Shown: one piece after another, positions 1 to 8,299 of the stretch
Layout of the letters: every line of letters begins with the position of its first letter
How positions within the stretch are numbered: the stretch's first letter is position 1
Source of the DNA: a virus
DNA: 47,143 nt
Direction: 5' to 3' (one strand)
IMG/VR virus record: IMGVR_UViG_3300030107_005087
Coordinates: 1-47,143 of that record
Position numbers and translations under genes: made by a program
The notes under the pieces: model-generated
Seen by the model: only the letters and a program-made list of their open reading frames with translations
Databases searched by the model: none
Told to the model about the DNA's origin: nothing

Positions 1-100
1 GTAGCAGCCCATGCAAGGGTAAAGGAAGCTTCACAGGTAGGCGGTTCTACTGCTCCTGTTAAAGATCCTAGATCTTTGTTTGGTGTTGACTCCATTGAAG
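1..100. repeat. Left copy of 100-bp terminal direct repeat (circular join)
   Basis: Bases 1-100 match bases 47044-47143 at 99 of 100 positions; the only difference is A at 99 against G at 47142. Joining the copies continues one reading frame without a break, so this is the overlap of a circular or circularly permuted genome and not a mobile element. The difference is silent (GAA/GAG, Glu), which fits natural variation in a population. Confidence 0.9.
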
Positions 101-126
101 CAGGATTAGCTAGAAAGACTAAGTAG
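1..126 (+). CDS. 3' end of scaffold-like protein gene (continues from 46699-47143)
   Basis: This open frame has no start here; it is the C-terminal part of the gene that starts at 46699 and crosses the circular join. Joined, the protein has about 156 residues. The last residues are VDSIEAGLARKTK, then TAG followed at once by TAA. The capsid gene starts 37 bases later. Position directly before the major capsid gene and the charged, helical composition suggest a capsid assembly scaffold, but no family was recognised with certainty. Confidence 0.7.
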   Translation, partial: VAAHARVKEASQVGGSTAPVKDPRSLFGVDSIEAGLARKTK

Positions 127-162
127 TAACTATTAATCCTACAATACAATGAGGTAATTATT

Positions 163-1104
163 ATGGCTTCAGGGAGCCTTTCACTCCTTGAGTCTGCCAA
201 GTACGGTAACGATCAGTTAGCTGCTGGGGTTGTTGAGACTCTTATACAAGAATCACCAATTTTAGAAATGCTACCTTTCACTGCTATACAAGGTAACGCA
301 CTCAAGGTCAACGTTGAAGATACTCTTCCAGCGCCTGCCTTCCGTAATGTAAACGAAACCTATACCCGAACCTATGGTACGGATACAGAACGTTTCTTCG
401 GATGTAGCATTCTCGGTGGAGAGGTCTTCATAGACAACTACATTGTTCGTGTACAAGCGAACCAAATCAGTGCCAAAGCACGTCAATATGCGAAATTTGC
501 TAAAGCAATGTCTCGTACTTTTGACAAGTACTTCTTTGACGGTACTGGAACAGCCAAAGACTTTAAGGGTATCAATGCTCTTATTGACGAGGATCTGGGC
601 CAGAAAGTCTTGCAAGCTTCTGGTGGAGGCACACTAACACTAGCCAAGATGGACGAGGCAATGGATACCGTAAGGAACCAGTCATCTCCAGATGCATTGC
701 TAATGAATCGTACGCTACGTCGTAAGATCACAAGCCTTGCTCGCAACACCAGTGGGTACTTTACCCTTCTGGACGTTGGAGAAGATATGCTCGGCCGTCA
801 GGTATCAACCTACAACGGTGTTCCAATCCGAATCATCGGTGATGACAAAGATGGCTCAGCTATCCTTGGCTTTGACGAAGATCCCGGAGATGGAACTTCA
901 GATACTTCAAGTATCTACTCAATAGCTTTCGGAACCGATGAAAACGTTTACGGTATTCTCGGTCTCGGTGGAAGCTTTGACGTTGTAGACTTCGGAGAAA
1001 CAGAAGCTAGCCCCGGTCACTTGGGACGAGTTGAATGTTACCCCGGAGTTGTCGTAGCCAATTCATTTAGTGTCGTACGTCATTACGGCATCCATGACGC
1101 TTAA
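163..1104 (+). CDS. Major capsid protein (HK97 fold)
   Basis: This 313-residue protein forms the icosahedral shell. The N-terminal stretch (about residues 5-40, with SLLESAKYGN, LAAGVVETLIQESPILEMLPF) and the middle E-loop/P-domain-like part (DKYFFDGTG, FKGINALI near 120-140) and SPDALLMNRTLRRKI near 175 are typical of HK97-fold capsid proteins of this length class, which lack a large delta domain. It follows a scaffold-like gene and precedes a small virion protein, the usual head-gene order. GAGGT sits 8 bases before the ATG. No protease gene is seen next to it, so a maturation cleavage cannot be argued from context. The family assignment is from recognition, not from a search. Confidence 0.9.
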   Translation: MASGSLSLLESAKYGNDQLAAGVVETLIQESPILEMLPFTAIQGNALKVNVEDTLPAPAFRNVNETYTRTYGTDTERFFGCSILGGEVFIDNYIVRVQANQISAKARQYAKFAKAMSRTFDKYFFDGTGTAKDFKGINALIDEDLGQKVLQASGGGTLTLAKMDEAMDTVRNQSSPDALLMNRTLRRKITSLARNTSGYFTLLDVGEDMLGRQVSTYNGVPIRIIGDDKDGSAILGFDEDPGDGTSDTSSIYSIAFGTDENVYGILGLGGSFDVVDFGETEASPGHLGRVECYPGVVVANSFSVVRHYGIHDA

Positions 1105-1113
1105 GGAGTAAAC

Positions 1114-1533
1114 ATGGCACAAGCAACTAGAACACCCGGTCCGGGTACAACTATTGAAGATGCAAATGCAGTTGAACTTATCGCTTCTAGCGCTAAGTCA
1201 GCTAACGTTACTGCATCTTGGAAACAAGTTGACCGGCCCGGTCACGTCGTAGCAGTCGCTACCTTTGGTACGATTGATGCGGATATTACACAGGCAGACA
1301 TTGAAATAATTGGAGCTGATGATTCATCAGGAACCAATCCTGTTTCATATGGACGCTTTGATACCGTAGCTCATACTGATGACAATAAAGTCGTCTATCT
1401 TGAGGCAGTAATCCACAAATCATATCTTGCAGGAGTTTTAACTTTTGCTCGTTCAGGTTCTGGAACTGCAACGGTTGGTGTTAAAGTTCATGCGATACCT
1501 CACAAGGGTCGCAGCAACACACGCACAGCCTAA
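1114..1533 (+). CDS. Small virion protein, putative capsid decoration protein
   Basis: This 139-residue protein is predicted to be beta-rich, with alternating hydrophobic strands (VVAVATFGTI, VVYLEAVIHK, GVLTFARSGSGTATVGVKVHAI) and no cysteines or membrane segment. It starts 9 bases after the capsid gene with a strong AAGGAG site, so it should be made in similar amounts. Location and size fit a head decoration or head-stabilising protein. A tail component cannot be excluded. I do not recognise a named family. A strong UUCG hairpin follows the stop codon. Confidence 0.6.
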   Translation: MAQATRTPGPGTTIEDANAVELIASSAKSANVTASWKQVDRPGHVVAVATFGTIDADITQADIEIIGADDSSGTNPVSYGRFDTVAHTDDNKVVYLEAVIHKSYLAGVLTFARSGSGTATVGVKVHAIPHKGRSNTRTA

Positions 1534-1550
1534 GGTTGTGCTCTACTTGG

Positions 1551-1572
1551 TGGAGGGGCTTCGGCCCCTCCA
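1551..1572 (+). terminator. Strong C(UUCG)G hairpin between virion genes
   Basis: A perfect 9-bp stem TGGAGGGGC/GCCCCTCCA closes a TTCG tetraloop, an exceptionally stable hairpin. No T-run follows; the sequence goes straight into the ribosome site of the next gene (GAGGT at 1580-1584). It could attenuate transcription, protect the 3' end of the abundant capsid mRNA, or be an RNase site. A full terminator is less likely because of the missing T-run. Confidence 0.6.
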
Positions 1573-1587
1573 CTATAATGAGGTACT

Positions 1588-2082
1588 ATGCAAGATACTA
1601 TTGATTCAAAAACATGGAACGTATTAGCCACTTGTGAAAAGTGGAACAAAACTGAGGACTATAAGTCCGGCAGTTCACCCGATGAAGTTCTTGAAGTAGA
1701 GAACAATCTCCTCCTTAATGAGGGCATAACTGCTCTTCTTAATCTTCTTATCGGTGCTACTGAAACAGCTTTCACTAACGGCAATTCATATATTGGTGTT
1801 GGTGATAGCTCAACGTCAGCAGCTGCTGCACAGACAGGCCTTCAGGCTAGCTCTAACAAAGACTATCAGGGCATGGAGTCGGGCTTTCCGTCTGTCTCTG
1901 GCCAGACTGTTACATTTAAATCTGAGTGGGGTTCCTCTGAGGGTAACTTTGCTTGGAATGAATGGACGATAGCGAGTGGAAACAGCGATTCAGCTGATAA
2001 CCTTAATAGGAAAGTGGCTTCCCTTGGAACTAAAACTTCAGGATCCACTTGGACCTTAACAGTAACGATTACAATTTCCTAG
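1588..2082 (+). CDS. Virion structural protein (tail/fibre region), unknown function
   Basis: The 164-residue protein has a charged helical first third (to about 50), then a glycine/serine/threonine-rich beta part (GNSYIGVGDSS, WNEWTIASG) ending in a strand-rich C-terminus (TWTLTVTITIS). Such proteins are common in the tail-gene block of environmental phages; I recognise the style but not a named function. GAGGT lies just before the ATG. It sits between head genes and the first long fibre gene, and its stop nearly touches the next small start (2084). Structural role is inferred from position and composition. Confidence 0.6.
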   Translation: MQDTIDSKTWNVLATCEKWNKTEDYKSGSSPDEVLEVENNLLLNEGITALLNLLIGATETAFTNGNSYIGVGDSSTSAAAAQTGLQASSNKDYQGMESGFPSVSGQTVTFKSEWGSSEGNFAWNEWTIASGNSDSADNLNRKVASLGTKTSGSTWTLTVTITIS

Positions 2083-2083
2083 T

Positions 2084-2242
2084 ATGCAAACATCTCAGAT
2101 AGAAATTCAAGATATCTTTAACAAGCTCAGCCCTCAGGGCAAGCTTGAATGGGAGAATGCTGCTTTGAAAGCCCAGATTGAAGTTCTAACTGAGAGACTA
2201 ACTGAGTTGGAGCAACAAGATGGCAACGAACTTTCCGAGTAG
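2084..2242 (+). CDS. Small coiled-coil protein overlapping the fibre gene start
   Basis: This 52-residue frame starts one base after the previous stop and overlaps the fibre gene by 23 bases in another frame. It is rich in Glu, Gln and Leu, and residues about 20-46 (with LKAQIEVLTERLTELEQQ) follow a heptad pattern expected for a coiled coil. No separate ribosome site is visible, so expression would depend on coupling. It may be a fibre assembly partner. Its compact fit between two genes and clean codons support it, but with no homologue recognised it is a modest call. Confidence 0.5.
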   Translation: MQTSQIEIQDIFNKLSPQGKLEWENAALKAQIEVLTERLTELEQQDGNELSE

Positions 2243-3971
2243 CTTAGACACTTCCACACAACAACCTACTATTTCATCTACTGATGAGATGGATGATTCT
2301 GGTAAGGAACACGATGTTGTTCATACCAACCATTCTGGTGCGATCATTGCTCTGGAGACTAAGCTAGGTACTGGTGATTCTAATGCCGTTGCCGATGCAG
2401 TGCTCATGGGCACTGGGTCTGGCACGTCTGGGTGGGATACGTCACCGACCTTTAAAGGTGCGGTGACTGTTGGTGTTGATGATACCGGTCATGATGTTAT
2501 TTTTTATGGCGCTACGGCAGGCGATAAGTGGAAATGGGATGAGTCGTCTGATGCCATGCTTGTTGAGGGTCATTCCTTTTTGGAGAAGAAAGTTCAGACA
2601 GGAGCGACATCGTTTACGCAAGAGCCTTGGTCTAATTCAACGATTGCGTTAGGTGATTATGGTTCCATAGGTACTCAGGGTTCGTATAGAACTGCTTTGT
2701 CGTGGAACTTTGAACGTGGAACTGACAGCGCATATCACCATTTAGATGTAAATAGTTACCCACAGGCAGGCCTGATAGAAATTGGGGCTAGTGGGATTAA
2801 TCTTTGTTGGGAAGCAGATTATGAAAATAATCACACTGACGCTCCAACAACGGTACTTATAATGGATGCTGATGCTATATACCCAGCAGATGATAACGTA
2901 ACTGATTTAGGTACTTCTGCTAAGAAATTTGCTATAGGATATATTAATTACGTTTTAGCTACCGATGGTTCTGTTTCGTATCCTGCGTATGCTTTTGCAA
3001 GTGACACTGACTCTGGTATTTATTTAACCTCTGAAGATAATGCAGGTGGTTCAACAGTTCCTGTGGTAGCTATTGCCACTGGTGGAACAGTTAGGGCAAC
3101 GTTTGGTGATGACATAGCTGATTTTAAGAACGCTAAAATTACCACTACTGACATTATTGACGCTAATGAGCTTAGAGCTGACGATGGTGGTGCTACTGAC
3201 CCTTCATTTACGTTTAGTTCTGATGGCGATACTGGCTGGTATCGTTATGGTGCTAACTCTTTAGCTCGTTCTGTTGGTGGGAATGAGGTCTGGTATGTTT
3301 CTGATGCTGGCAATAACGTGTTCAAAACACACACTAACGCTACTGCGTACAATTATTTCCTTGCAGGTGGAGGAGCTAACTCTATTATTTATATGGGTGA
3401 CACTGGCTCTAATACTACTATGGGCGGTATTTATGTAACAGGTTCAGGGTATTTGTACACTAGGGCTGGTGGTAACTGGAGGACAAGGCAATCTTCTGGC
3501 GAGTTCAGACCTTACACTGACAGTGCGATGACTTTGGGTTCGTCTGCTGCTAGGTGGACGCAGCTATATGCGGACACTTCAACGATTAGCACTTCAGACG
3601 TTAATCTTAAAACAGATATTATTGATACTCCTTTGGGCTTGGATTTTATTAAGTCCTTACGCCCAGTCCAATACAAATGGAAAAAAACTGATGGTGGTAA
3701 AGATGGGGTCAGGGATCACCAAGGTTTAATAGCGCAAGAAGTTAAAGTTATTCTTGATGCACAAAGCGGAACTAATGCAAGTGAGCAAGCTATGTGGTGT
3801 GATTTTGCCGTTGATGGGGAAGAAGAAGAACTACCTTCTCAGGATGACCCTGAAGTAATGGTCACTATGCCTGCTCCTACAGATCAAGCTTTACGTTACG
3901 AAGAGCTTATTGCACCTATTGTTAAGGCTATACAAGAACTGGAAGCAAGAGTAGCTTCATTGGAGAGCTAG
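2220..3971 (+). CDS. Tail fibre/tailspike with C-terminal S74 intramolecular chaperone
   Basis: This 583-residue protein is a probable receptor-binding fibre. The long middle is Gly/Ser/Asp-rich with repeated short strands (DGDTGWYRYGANSL-type units), as in trimeric beta fibres. From about residue 456 a Peptidase_S74 (endosialidase-type) chaperone domain follows: Ser459 and Lys464 in SDVNLK form the autocleavage dyad with the expected five-residue spacing, followed by LDFIKSLRPVQYKWK and HQGLIAQEV, which are hallmark segments. The domain helps the trimer fold and is then cut off. Residues near 80-115 resemble part of the 380-residue protein at 5689, so the two fibres share a module. Start overlaps the preceding small gene. 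Confidence 0.88.
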   Translation: MATNFPSSLDTSTQQPTISSTDEMDDSGKEHDVVHTNHSGAIIALETKLGTGDSNAVADAVLMGTGSGTSGWDTSPTFKGAVTVGVDDTGHDVIFYGATAGDKWKWDESSDAMLVEGHSFLEKKVQTGATSFTQEPWSNSTIALGDYGSIGTQGSYRTALSWNFERGTDSAYHHLDVNSYPQAGLIEIGASGINLCWEADYENNHTDAPTTVLIMDADAIYPADDNVTDLGTSAKKFAIGYINYVLATDGSVSYPAYAFASDTDSGIYLTSEDNAGGSTVPVVAIATGGTVRATFGDDIADFKNAKITTTDIIDANELRADDGGATDPSFTFSSDGDTGWYRYGANSLARSVGGNEVWYVSDAGNNVFKTHTNATAYNYFLAGGGANSIIYMGDTGSNTTMGGIYVTGSGYLYTRAGGNWRTRQSSGEFRPYTDSAMTLGSSAARWTQLYADTSTISTSDVNLKTDIIDTPLGLDFIKSLRPVQYKWKKTDGGKDGVRDHQGLIAQEVKVILDAQSGTNASEQAMWCDFAVDGEEEELPSQDDPEVMVTMPAPTDQALRYEELIAPIVKAIQELEARVASLES

Positions 3972-3972
3972 T

Positions 3973-4734
3973 ATGTCTGTCGCTTATCGTGCGGTAGCGA
4001 CAGACTATAGGTCGTCACTCCTCTACAGGCCAACACTAGTTGCTAAGACTGATTCTGATACTGGGTCGGGTGCTGATGCTGCCACACTGGCAGCTGTATT
4101 GTCATCGTCTGACACAGGGTCGGGAGCTGATGCGAGCACACTTGTTGTGGTCTTATCATCTGCTGATACAGGGTCTGGGGCCGATGCAGGTAGCGTAGCA
4201 GCTGTCCTAACGTCCTCTGATACAGGCTCAGGAGCCGATCTAAGCGCCCTTATAGCCCTTCTAACGAGTTCTGATACAGGTTCTGGTGCTGACGCAGGGT
4301 CTATTATCGCCCTTCTGAGCGGATCTGACACCGGTTCAGGGGCAGAAGGTGGGCCTTTCATTGATTTATCGTCTTCAGATACAGGCTCAGGTGCTGATGC
4401 TGGCAGTGTCGCAGCTCTTTTAAGCAGCTCTGATACAGGATCTGGAGCTGATGCACAGACATTATCCCTTGCGATAGTGGATACTGATAGTGGTTCTGGC
4501 AGTGACGCAGGCAGTATCATAGCTGTTTTGACAGCTTCTGATACTGGTACTGGCGTGGATGTCACGACTGTTAGCGATAGGGATTTCCTCTTTACAGAGG
4601 ATGTAAACATTGCTGTGATCAATATAGGGCCTTATGGTGTGGATGATTCAGCATTTTCCCACAAGGTCAACGAAAGGTACAGGCTTGGCAAGGCAACTAC
4701 TAGGATGAAAGGCCGGAGAGGGTACTCAAGATGA
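3973..4734 (+). CDS. Virion protein made of about ten 18-residue DTGSGADA repeats
   Basis: The 253-residue product has a short lead, then nine full and one degenerate copy of an 18-residue unit, DTGSGADA followed by a hydrophobic stretch such as GSVAALLSSS (residues about 27-200). It ends in a basic, arginine-rich tail (RMKGRRGYSR). The unit alternates an acidic/glycine turn with a short hydrophobic strand or helix, which suggests a solenoid or beta-roll-like spacer; metal binding by the aspartates is possible but not shown. It lies one base after the fibre gene and is probably a tail-fibre or baseplate linker. Most copies are near-identical in protein while third codon positions differ. Confidence 0.7.
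   Translation: MSVAYRAVATDYRSSLLYRPTLVAKTDSDTGSGADAATLAAVLSSSDTGSGADASTLVVVLSSADTGSGADAGSVAAVLTSSDTGSGADLSALIALLTSSDTGSGADAGSIIALLSGSDTGSGAEGGPFIDLSSSDTGSGADAGSVAALLSSSDTGSGADAQTLSLAIVDTDSGSGSDAGSIIAVLTASDTGTGVDVTTVSDRDFLFTEDVNIAVINIGPYGVDDSAFSHKVNERYRLGKATTRMKGRRGYSR
4051..4575 (+). repeat. Tandem 54-bp coding repeats (18 aa, about 10 copies)
   Basis: Each unit begins with codons for Asp-Thr-Gly-Ser-Gly-Ala-Asp and has a period of 54 bases; one unit (near 4327-4377) is 51 bases. Synonymous positions vary freely between copies, which suggests selection on the protein rather than recent copying of DNA. Confidence 0.85.
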
Positions 4735-4758
4735 GACATATTAGGGGTAGTTACTGAG

Positions 4759-5679
4759 ATGGCTACTACAACGAGTAAGACACTAAAAGAATTAATTGAA
4801 GATACTCTTTCTATTCTGTATAGGAATAGCGAGCGTCCTTTTCAGGTAACTACTGGCTCTAATGCTTTAACAGCTGATGCCACTGACACTACTTGTACCC
4901 TAGGTTCTGGTGCTTCGTCTGTTTCGGCCACAGATATTTTGGAAAATGGGCAGGAACTTATGCTAGTCACTGCTAAGAGTAGCGATGCTACTCCTGTTTT
5001 CACGGTCGCTCGTGCTTATGCGAACACTAACGTAGAGGCGAGCAGCACGGCAGATACTCTCTTGATTAACCCTTCCTTTGCTAGGAGGGACATCTCAGTA
5101 TACATACAGCGATGTTTTAAATCCTTGATGAATACGCATCTGCCTGCGATCTCATCTGGTTCATACACCAGAACCAGCAAGAAGCAATACATTGAAATGC
5201 CAGCCACCACTGTCAGGATTTTATCCGTCCGGCACATGGTCACATCTACTGGGCGCATTGTTGATGTCGGTGGTTGGCAGTTTGAAGAGGACCTTCCGAC
5301 TGGTGTTATTTCAACTGGGAAGGCCTTGCGTCTTCCCTCTACTGTGGACGATGATGACTCTATGATAGTTACTTACCAAGCTCCTTATGCTTGGTCTGAT
5401 ACTACTCCTGTTGAGACATCTACGATCTCTATACCAACTGGGGCTGAGGATATTCCTGCCCTTTGGGCAGCTGCTTATGCTGTTTCTCGTCGTGAGGTTA
5501 CTCGTGGTGACCTTGACAAGATTGAGGAATGGAATCAGGAAGCTGCCATGCGTCAAGGCGTGAACTTGCGTTGGGCTAGGGAGCTTTGGGGCGAGGTGTA
5601 TCGCCGTGTTGATGATGCTAAGCGTCTTCAGTATGTTCCGAAGTATCGCACGTTCCGTAAGATCCCCCACATTCTATAA
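4759..5679 (+). CDS. Virion structural protein, possible head-tail adaptor
   Basis: The 306-residue protein opens with a helical part (TLKELIEDTLSILYR), has a beta-rich domain to about 110, a middle segment (RRDISVYIQRCFKSLMNTHLP) and a helical C-terminal half with WAAAYAVSRREV and basic, tyrosine-rich ends. Helix-strand-helix layout and the short helical start recall connector or neck adaptor proteins, but the position inside the fibre block also permits a tail role. I do not recognise a specific family. It begins 24 bases after the repeat protein and ends 9 bases before the next gene, so it is in the same transcript. Confidence 0.6.
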   Translation: MATTTSKTLKELIEDTLSILYRNSERPFQVTTGSNALTADATDTTCTLGSGASSVSATDILENGQELMLVTAKSSDATPVFTVARAYANTNVEASSTADTLLINPSFARRDISVYIQRCFKSLMNTHLPAISSGSYTRTSKKQYIEMPATTVRILSVRHMVTSTGRIVDVGGWQFEEDLPTGVISTGKALRLPSTVDDDDSMIVTYQAPYAWSDTTPVETSTISIPTGAEDIPALWAAAYAVSRREVTRGDLDKIEEWNQEAAMRQGVNLRWARELWGEVYRRVDDAKRLQYVPKYRTFRKIPHIL

Positions 5680-5688
5680 GGTAATAAT

Positions 5689-6831
5689 ATGACGACTAGA
5701 GTATATAAAAATTTCGTAGAGGGCACATTAGCAAGTGGCATTGCAGGGACAGGCACAACAAGTATGTCTGTTACTTTTGCGACTAATGCAACTGTCCCTG
5801 TTAGTTCTGACTTCAGCAGTAAACACATTTATTTTGTGATTGATCCTGAAGGAGCTGAGCATGCTCCTGAGATAGTTAAAGGAACTGCAATATCTGGTTC
5901 TGGTCCTTATGACATAACCATTGCTCGTTCTCAAAATGGTACCACTGCTCAAGTGTGGGACTCTGGTCGTAAAGTGGTAGCTGCTCTTATTGAAGAGGAC
6001 ATTACTAACTTTGCTACTAAGGATGGTACGACCTTTACCGGCGATGTCACTGTCGGTGCCAATACTGCTGGGCATGATGTCAAGTTTTTTGGTAATTCTG
6101 ATGGTCATTATATGTGGTGGGATGCGTCAGCAGATGAGCTGGTTTTCCCTGCTGATACTAAGATTTCTTTTTATGATGCTGCTGGTGGCGAGAAGATTCA
6201 GGCTGCTACTGATGGGCATCTAAACATAGATGCTGGCACTACGTTAGATTTAACAGCGCCAACGATTGATTTAAACGCTTCTACTGAAGTTAATATAGAT
6301 GGTGACGTTGACCTTAACGGCGCTTTAGATATTTCTGGTACTGCTGGTTCAAGCAATCTTCAAATTACTTTTGCTGAGGGCTACAAAATTTACGCTGATA
6401 ACACTACTACAGGTGGAGGAGCAGCTAATTCACGAATATGGTTTGAGGCTCCTGACAATGGTGAAATGGTTCTAGGGCCAAGAACAGGTGGGCATGAGTT
6501 ACACAATATGCGGTTAAGGGCTACGACTATAGCTGCTGAAGGCGCTATTAATGTAACTGGTTTACTTACAGCTAATGGTGGTTTAACTCTTCAGGATGGT
6601 GACACGTTTACGTTTGATGGTCAGGGTTTGACTGATGTTTTGACAAGTGTTGAAACGTTTGTAGATAATGATGCTTCTCTTATGACTTCTGGCGCTATTG
6701 TGCATCAGTTTTTGCAATACAGTGTGGAGAGTGGCGCTGATGCTGGGGCTACTATTTATATTAAAGCTGATGCGCCTTACACTGATGGCCATTCAGATGG
6801 AGTCAAAGGCGACATTTGGATTGATACCTAA
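5689..6831 (+). CDS. Second tail fibre-like protein sharing a module with the S74 fibre
   Basis: This 380-residue protein has an N-terminal domain (to about 105) that looks like a virion anchor, then a module at about 118-150 (TVGANTAGHDVKFFG, YMWWDASADELVF) that matches the 583-residue fibre near residues 83-115 (TVGVDDTGHDVIFYG, WKWDESSDAMLV). A beta-helix-like tract follows with short repeats of the type LDLTAPTIDLNASTEVNID. There is no S74 chaperone. The stop overlaps the next start by one base (TAATG). It is probably a fibre shaft or a chaperone-less partner fibre. Confidence 0.7.
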   Translation: MTTRVYKNFVEGTLASGIAGTGTTSMSVTFATNATVPVSSDFSSKHIYFVIDPEGAEHAPEIVKGTAISGSGPYDITIARSQNGTTAQVWDSGRKVVAALIEEDITNFATKDGTTFTGDVTVGANTAGHDVKFFGNSDGHYMWWDASADELVFPADTKISFYDAAGGEKIQAATDGHLNIDAGTTLDLTAPTIDLNASTEVNIDGDVDLNGALDISGTAGSSNLQITFAEGYKIYADNTTTGGGAANSRIWFEAPDNGEMVLGPRTGGHELHNMRLRATTIAAEGAINVTGLLTANGGLTLQDGDTFTFDGQGLTDVLTSVETFVDNDASLMTSGAIVHQFLQYSVESGADAGATIYIKADAPYTDGHSDGVKGDIWIDT

Positions 6832-7589
6832 TGGCTACGTTGAAATACTACAACGGTTCTGCATGGACTACTGTAGCTGACGGTACAGCTTTCAAGTATT
6901 ACAACGGTAGTAACTGGGTTAACCCGACTAAGGTTCAATACTATGATGGTAGTAATTGGCAGACTGTTTGGAATAAATCTAATGCTGTCACGCTAGTGTT
7001 CCAAGCTGTTGACTCCAATTCTTGGAGGCAAGGAGGCTGGCGTGGGTCAAGCGATCTACGAATAGGAAGCTGGGACTACGGTGACCACATTGGTTTAGTA
7101 TCGTTTGTTACTGGAAACAACACGAACTCTGCTACAGCAGCTGACGGCACGTCTGTTTCTGCTGACACGTTAGCCAACCATCTTGCTGAAAGGACAGTCA
7201 TAAATAGTTGCACCCTCACCCTATATAGGGAATCAGGTGCAGGCTTTAACCCCATTGGTGCTACTGGCAATACAGAGAGTCTTTATTTAGGTTATTACGA
7301 TGGCACTATTGGCTCTGGCGACGCAGACGACGACATCAATACCACTAACATGACGACTATTGCTGCATCTGATTTAAATGCGCTTGGGTGGAACTACAAT
7401 GAATCCCAAACGTTAACGTTTGCAGCAGCAACGGCTGCACAACTAGGGACCAAGGAATTGTGGATGGCCAACAGGACATCTTCGTTTGCTTCTTCCCCCG
7501 GTGGTGGTCAGGACACTACATACAGTACGTTTAATGGGCATAGCGACACTAACAAGCCTACGTTAACCATTGAATTGGATTATGTATGA
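6831..7589 (+). CDS. Fibre-tip protein with triple YYNGS-W repeats
   Basis: The 252-residue protein starts with three tandem units, YYNGSAW, YYNGSNW and YYDGSNW (residues about 5-50), a Tyr/Trp-rich pattern also seen in short phage fibre and surface-binding repeats. The rest is beta-rich with many Thr, Asn and Gly and ends in TLTIELDYV. It overlaps both neighbours (TAATG before, ATGA after), so translation is coupled through the fibre block. A distal, carbohydrate-binding role is an inference from the aromatic repeats and the position after two fibre genes. Confidence 0.6.
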   Translation: MATLKYYNGSAWTTVADGTAFKYYNGSNWVNPTKVQYYDGSNWQTVWNKSNAVTLVFQAVDSNSWRQGGWRGSSDLRIGSWDYGDHIGLVSFVTGNNTNSATAADGTSVSADTLANHLAERTVINSCTLTLYRESGAGFNPIGATGNTESLYLGYYDGTIGSGDADDDINTTNMTTIAASDLNALGWNYNESQTLTFAAATAAQLGTKELWMANRTSSFASSPGGGQDTTYSTFNGHSDTNKPTLTIELDYV

Positions 7590-8299
7590 CGAATTTATCA
7601 AACGCAACTATGCGTATAGGTGGGAACTCAATAGGGGTAAACGGTGTGGCCGGTAGGCCTATACACGATTCACCCACTGTTACCAGTGTGTCGGCAAGCA
7701 ATAGCAAGAACAGTGAGTCTAATAGCACTGTGACATGGACGTATGGGCAAGGACAGGGCGATGCCCAACATGCTTTCCGTGTCCGTGCACAAAACAATGC
7801 CGGTGGTTCAACAGTTTATTATGACTCTGGCTACCAGTACAGTACTGATACTAGTTTTGTGGTTGATACTGATGAAGAGGGCATTCCTGCTAGGGCCGGT
7901 GCTAACGTTTTTTGGCAGGTTGATGTGCGCTCAGATGAGTACAGCTCTCATGCTGCTATTAGTAGGTATGAGGCTGAGGGTGATTCATCGGCCATAGCAT
8001 ATGCTTGGGGCGATGCTGCTTGTACAGTGACCACCCTTGAGGGTGTCACAATTTCAGGTGGGGCTATTACTATCACTGGTGCCACCGGTCAAACAGTTGC
8101 ATGGTCTTTAGCAGGAGGGGAAACACAGCAAGAGTACAGGGTCATGGTCAAAGAGTTCGCTACTGACAATGTGTTGAGCGACTCTGGCTGGGTCGTGAGC
8201 ACTGACACATCATACGATATACCTTTTACGTTTAGTAGTGGTTCAAAGTATAAGCTTTCAGTTCAGCTGAAAAATGATTACGGTATAAGGAGCCACTAA
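7586..8299 (+). CDS. Tail protein with two Fn3/Ig-like modules
   Basis: The 237-residue protein has a short lead and two similar beta-sandwich-like modules. The first (about 32-115) runs from STVTWTYGQG through HAFRVRAQN, DSGYQYSTDTSFVVD to FWQVDVRSD; the second (about 140-232) repeats this order with TVAWSLAGG, EYRVMVKEF, DSGWVVSTDTSYDI and YKLSVQLKN. Such fibronectin-III-like modules are frequent on tail surfaces and can bind host cell-wall sugars weakly. Start codon overlaps the previous stop in ATGA and its stop overlaps the next start (TAATG), so it belongs to the same coupled block. Confidence 0.65.
   Translation: MTNLSNATMRIGGNSIGVNGVAGRPIHDSPTVTSVSASNSKNSESNSTVTWTYGQGQGDAQHAFRVRAQNNAGGSTVYYDSGYQYSTDTSFVVDTDEEGIPARAGANVFWQVDVRSDEYSSHAAISRYEAEGDSSAIAYAWGDAACTVTTLEGVTISGGAITITGATGQTVAWSLAGGETQQEYRVMVKEFATDNVLSDSGWVVSTDTSYDIPFTFSSGSKYKLSVQLKNDYGIRSH

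Noticed and set aside
2279-2287. Other CTGATGA occurrences as hammerhead cores (also near 7869)
   Set aside because: They lie in coding sequence and lack a GAA strand and matching stems at the right positions.
4023-4622. 199-codon open frame on the minus strand opposite the repeat protein
   Set aside because: It is a mirror of the repetitive coding sequence (repeated APEPVSE-type units) and lies antisense to a coupled virion gene with no ribosome site.
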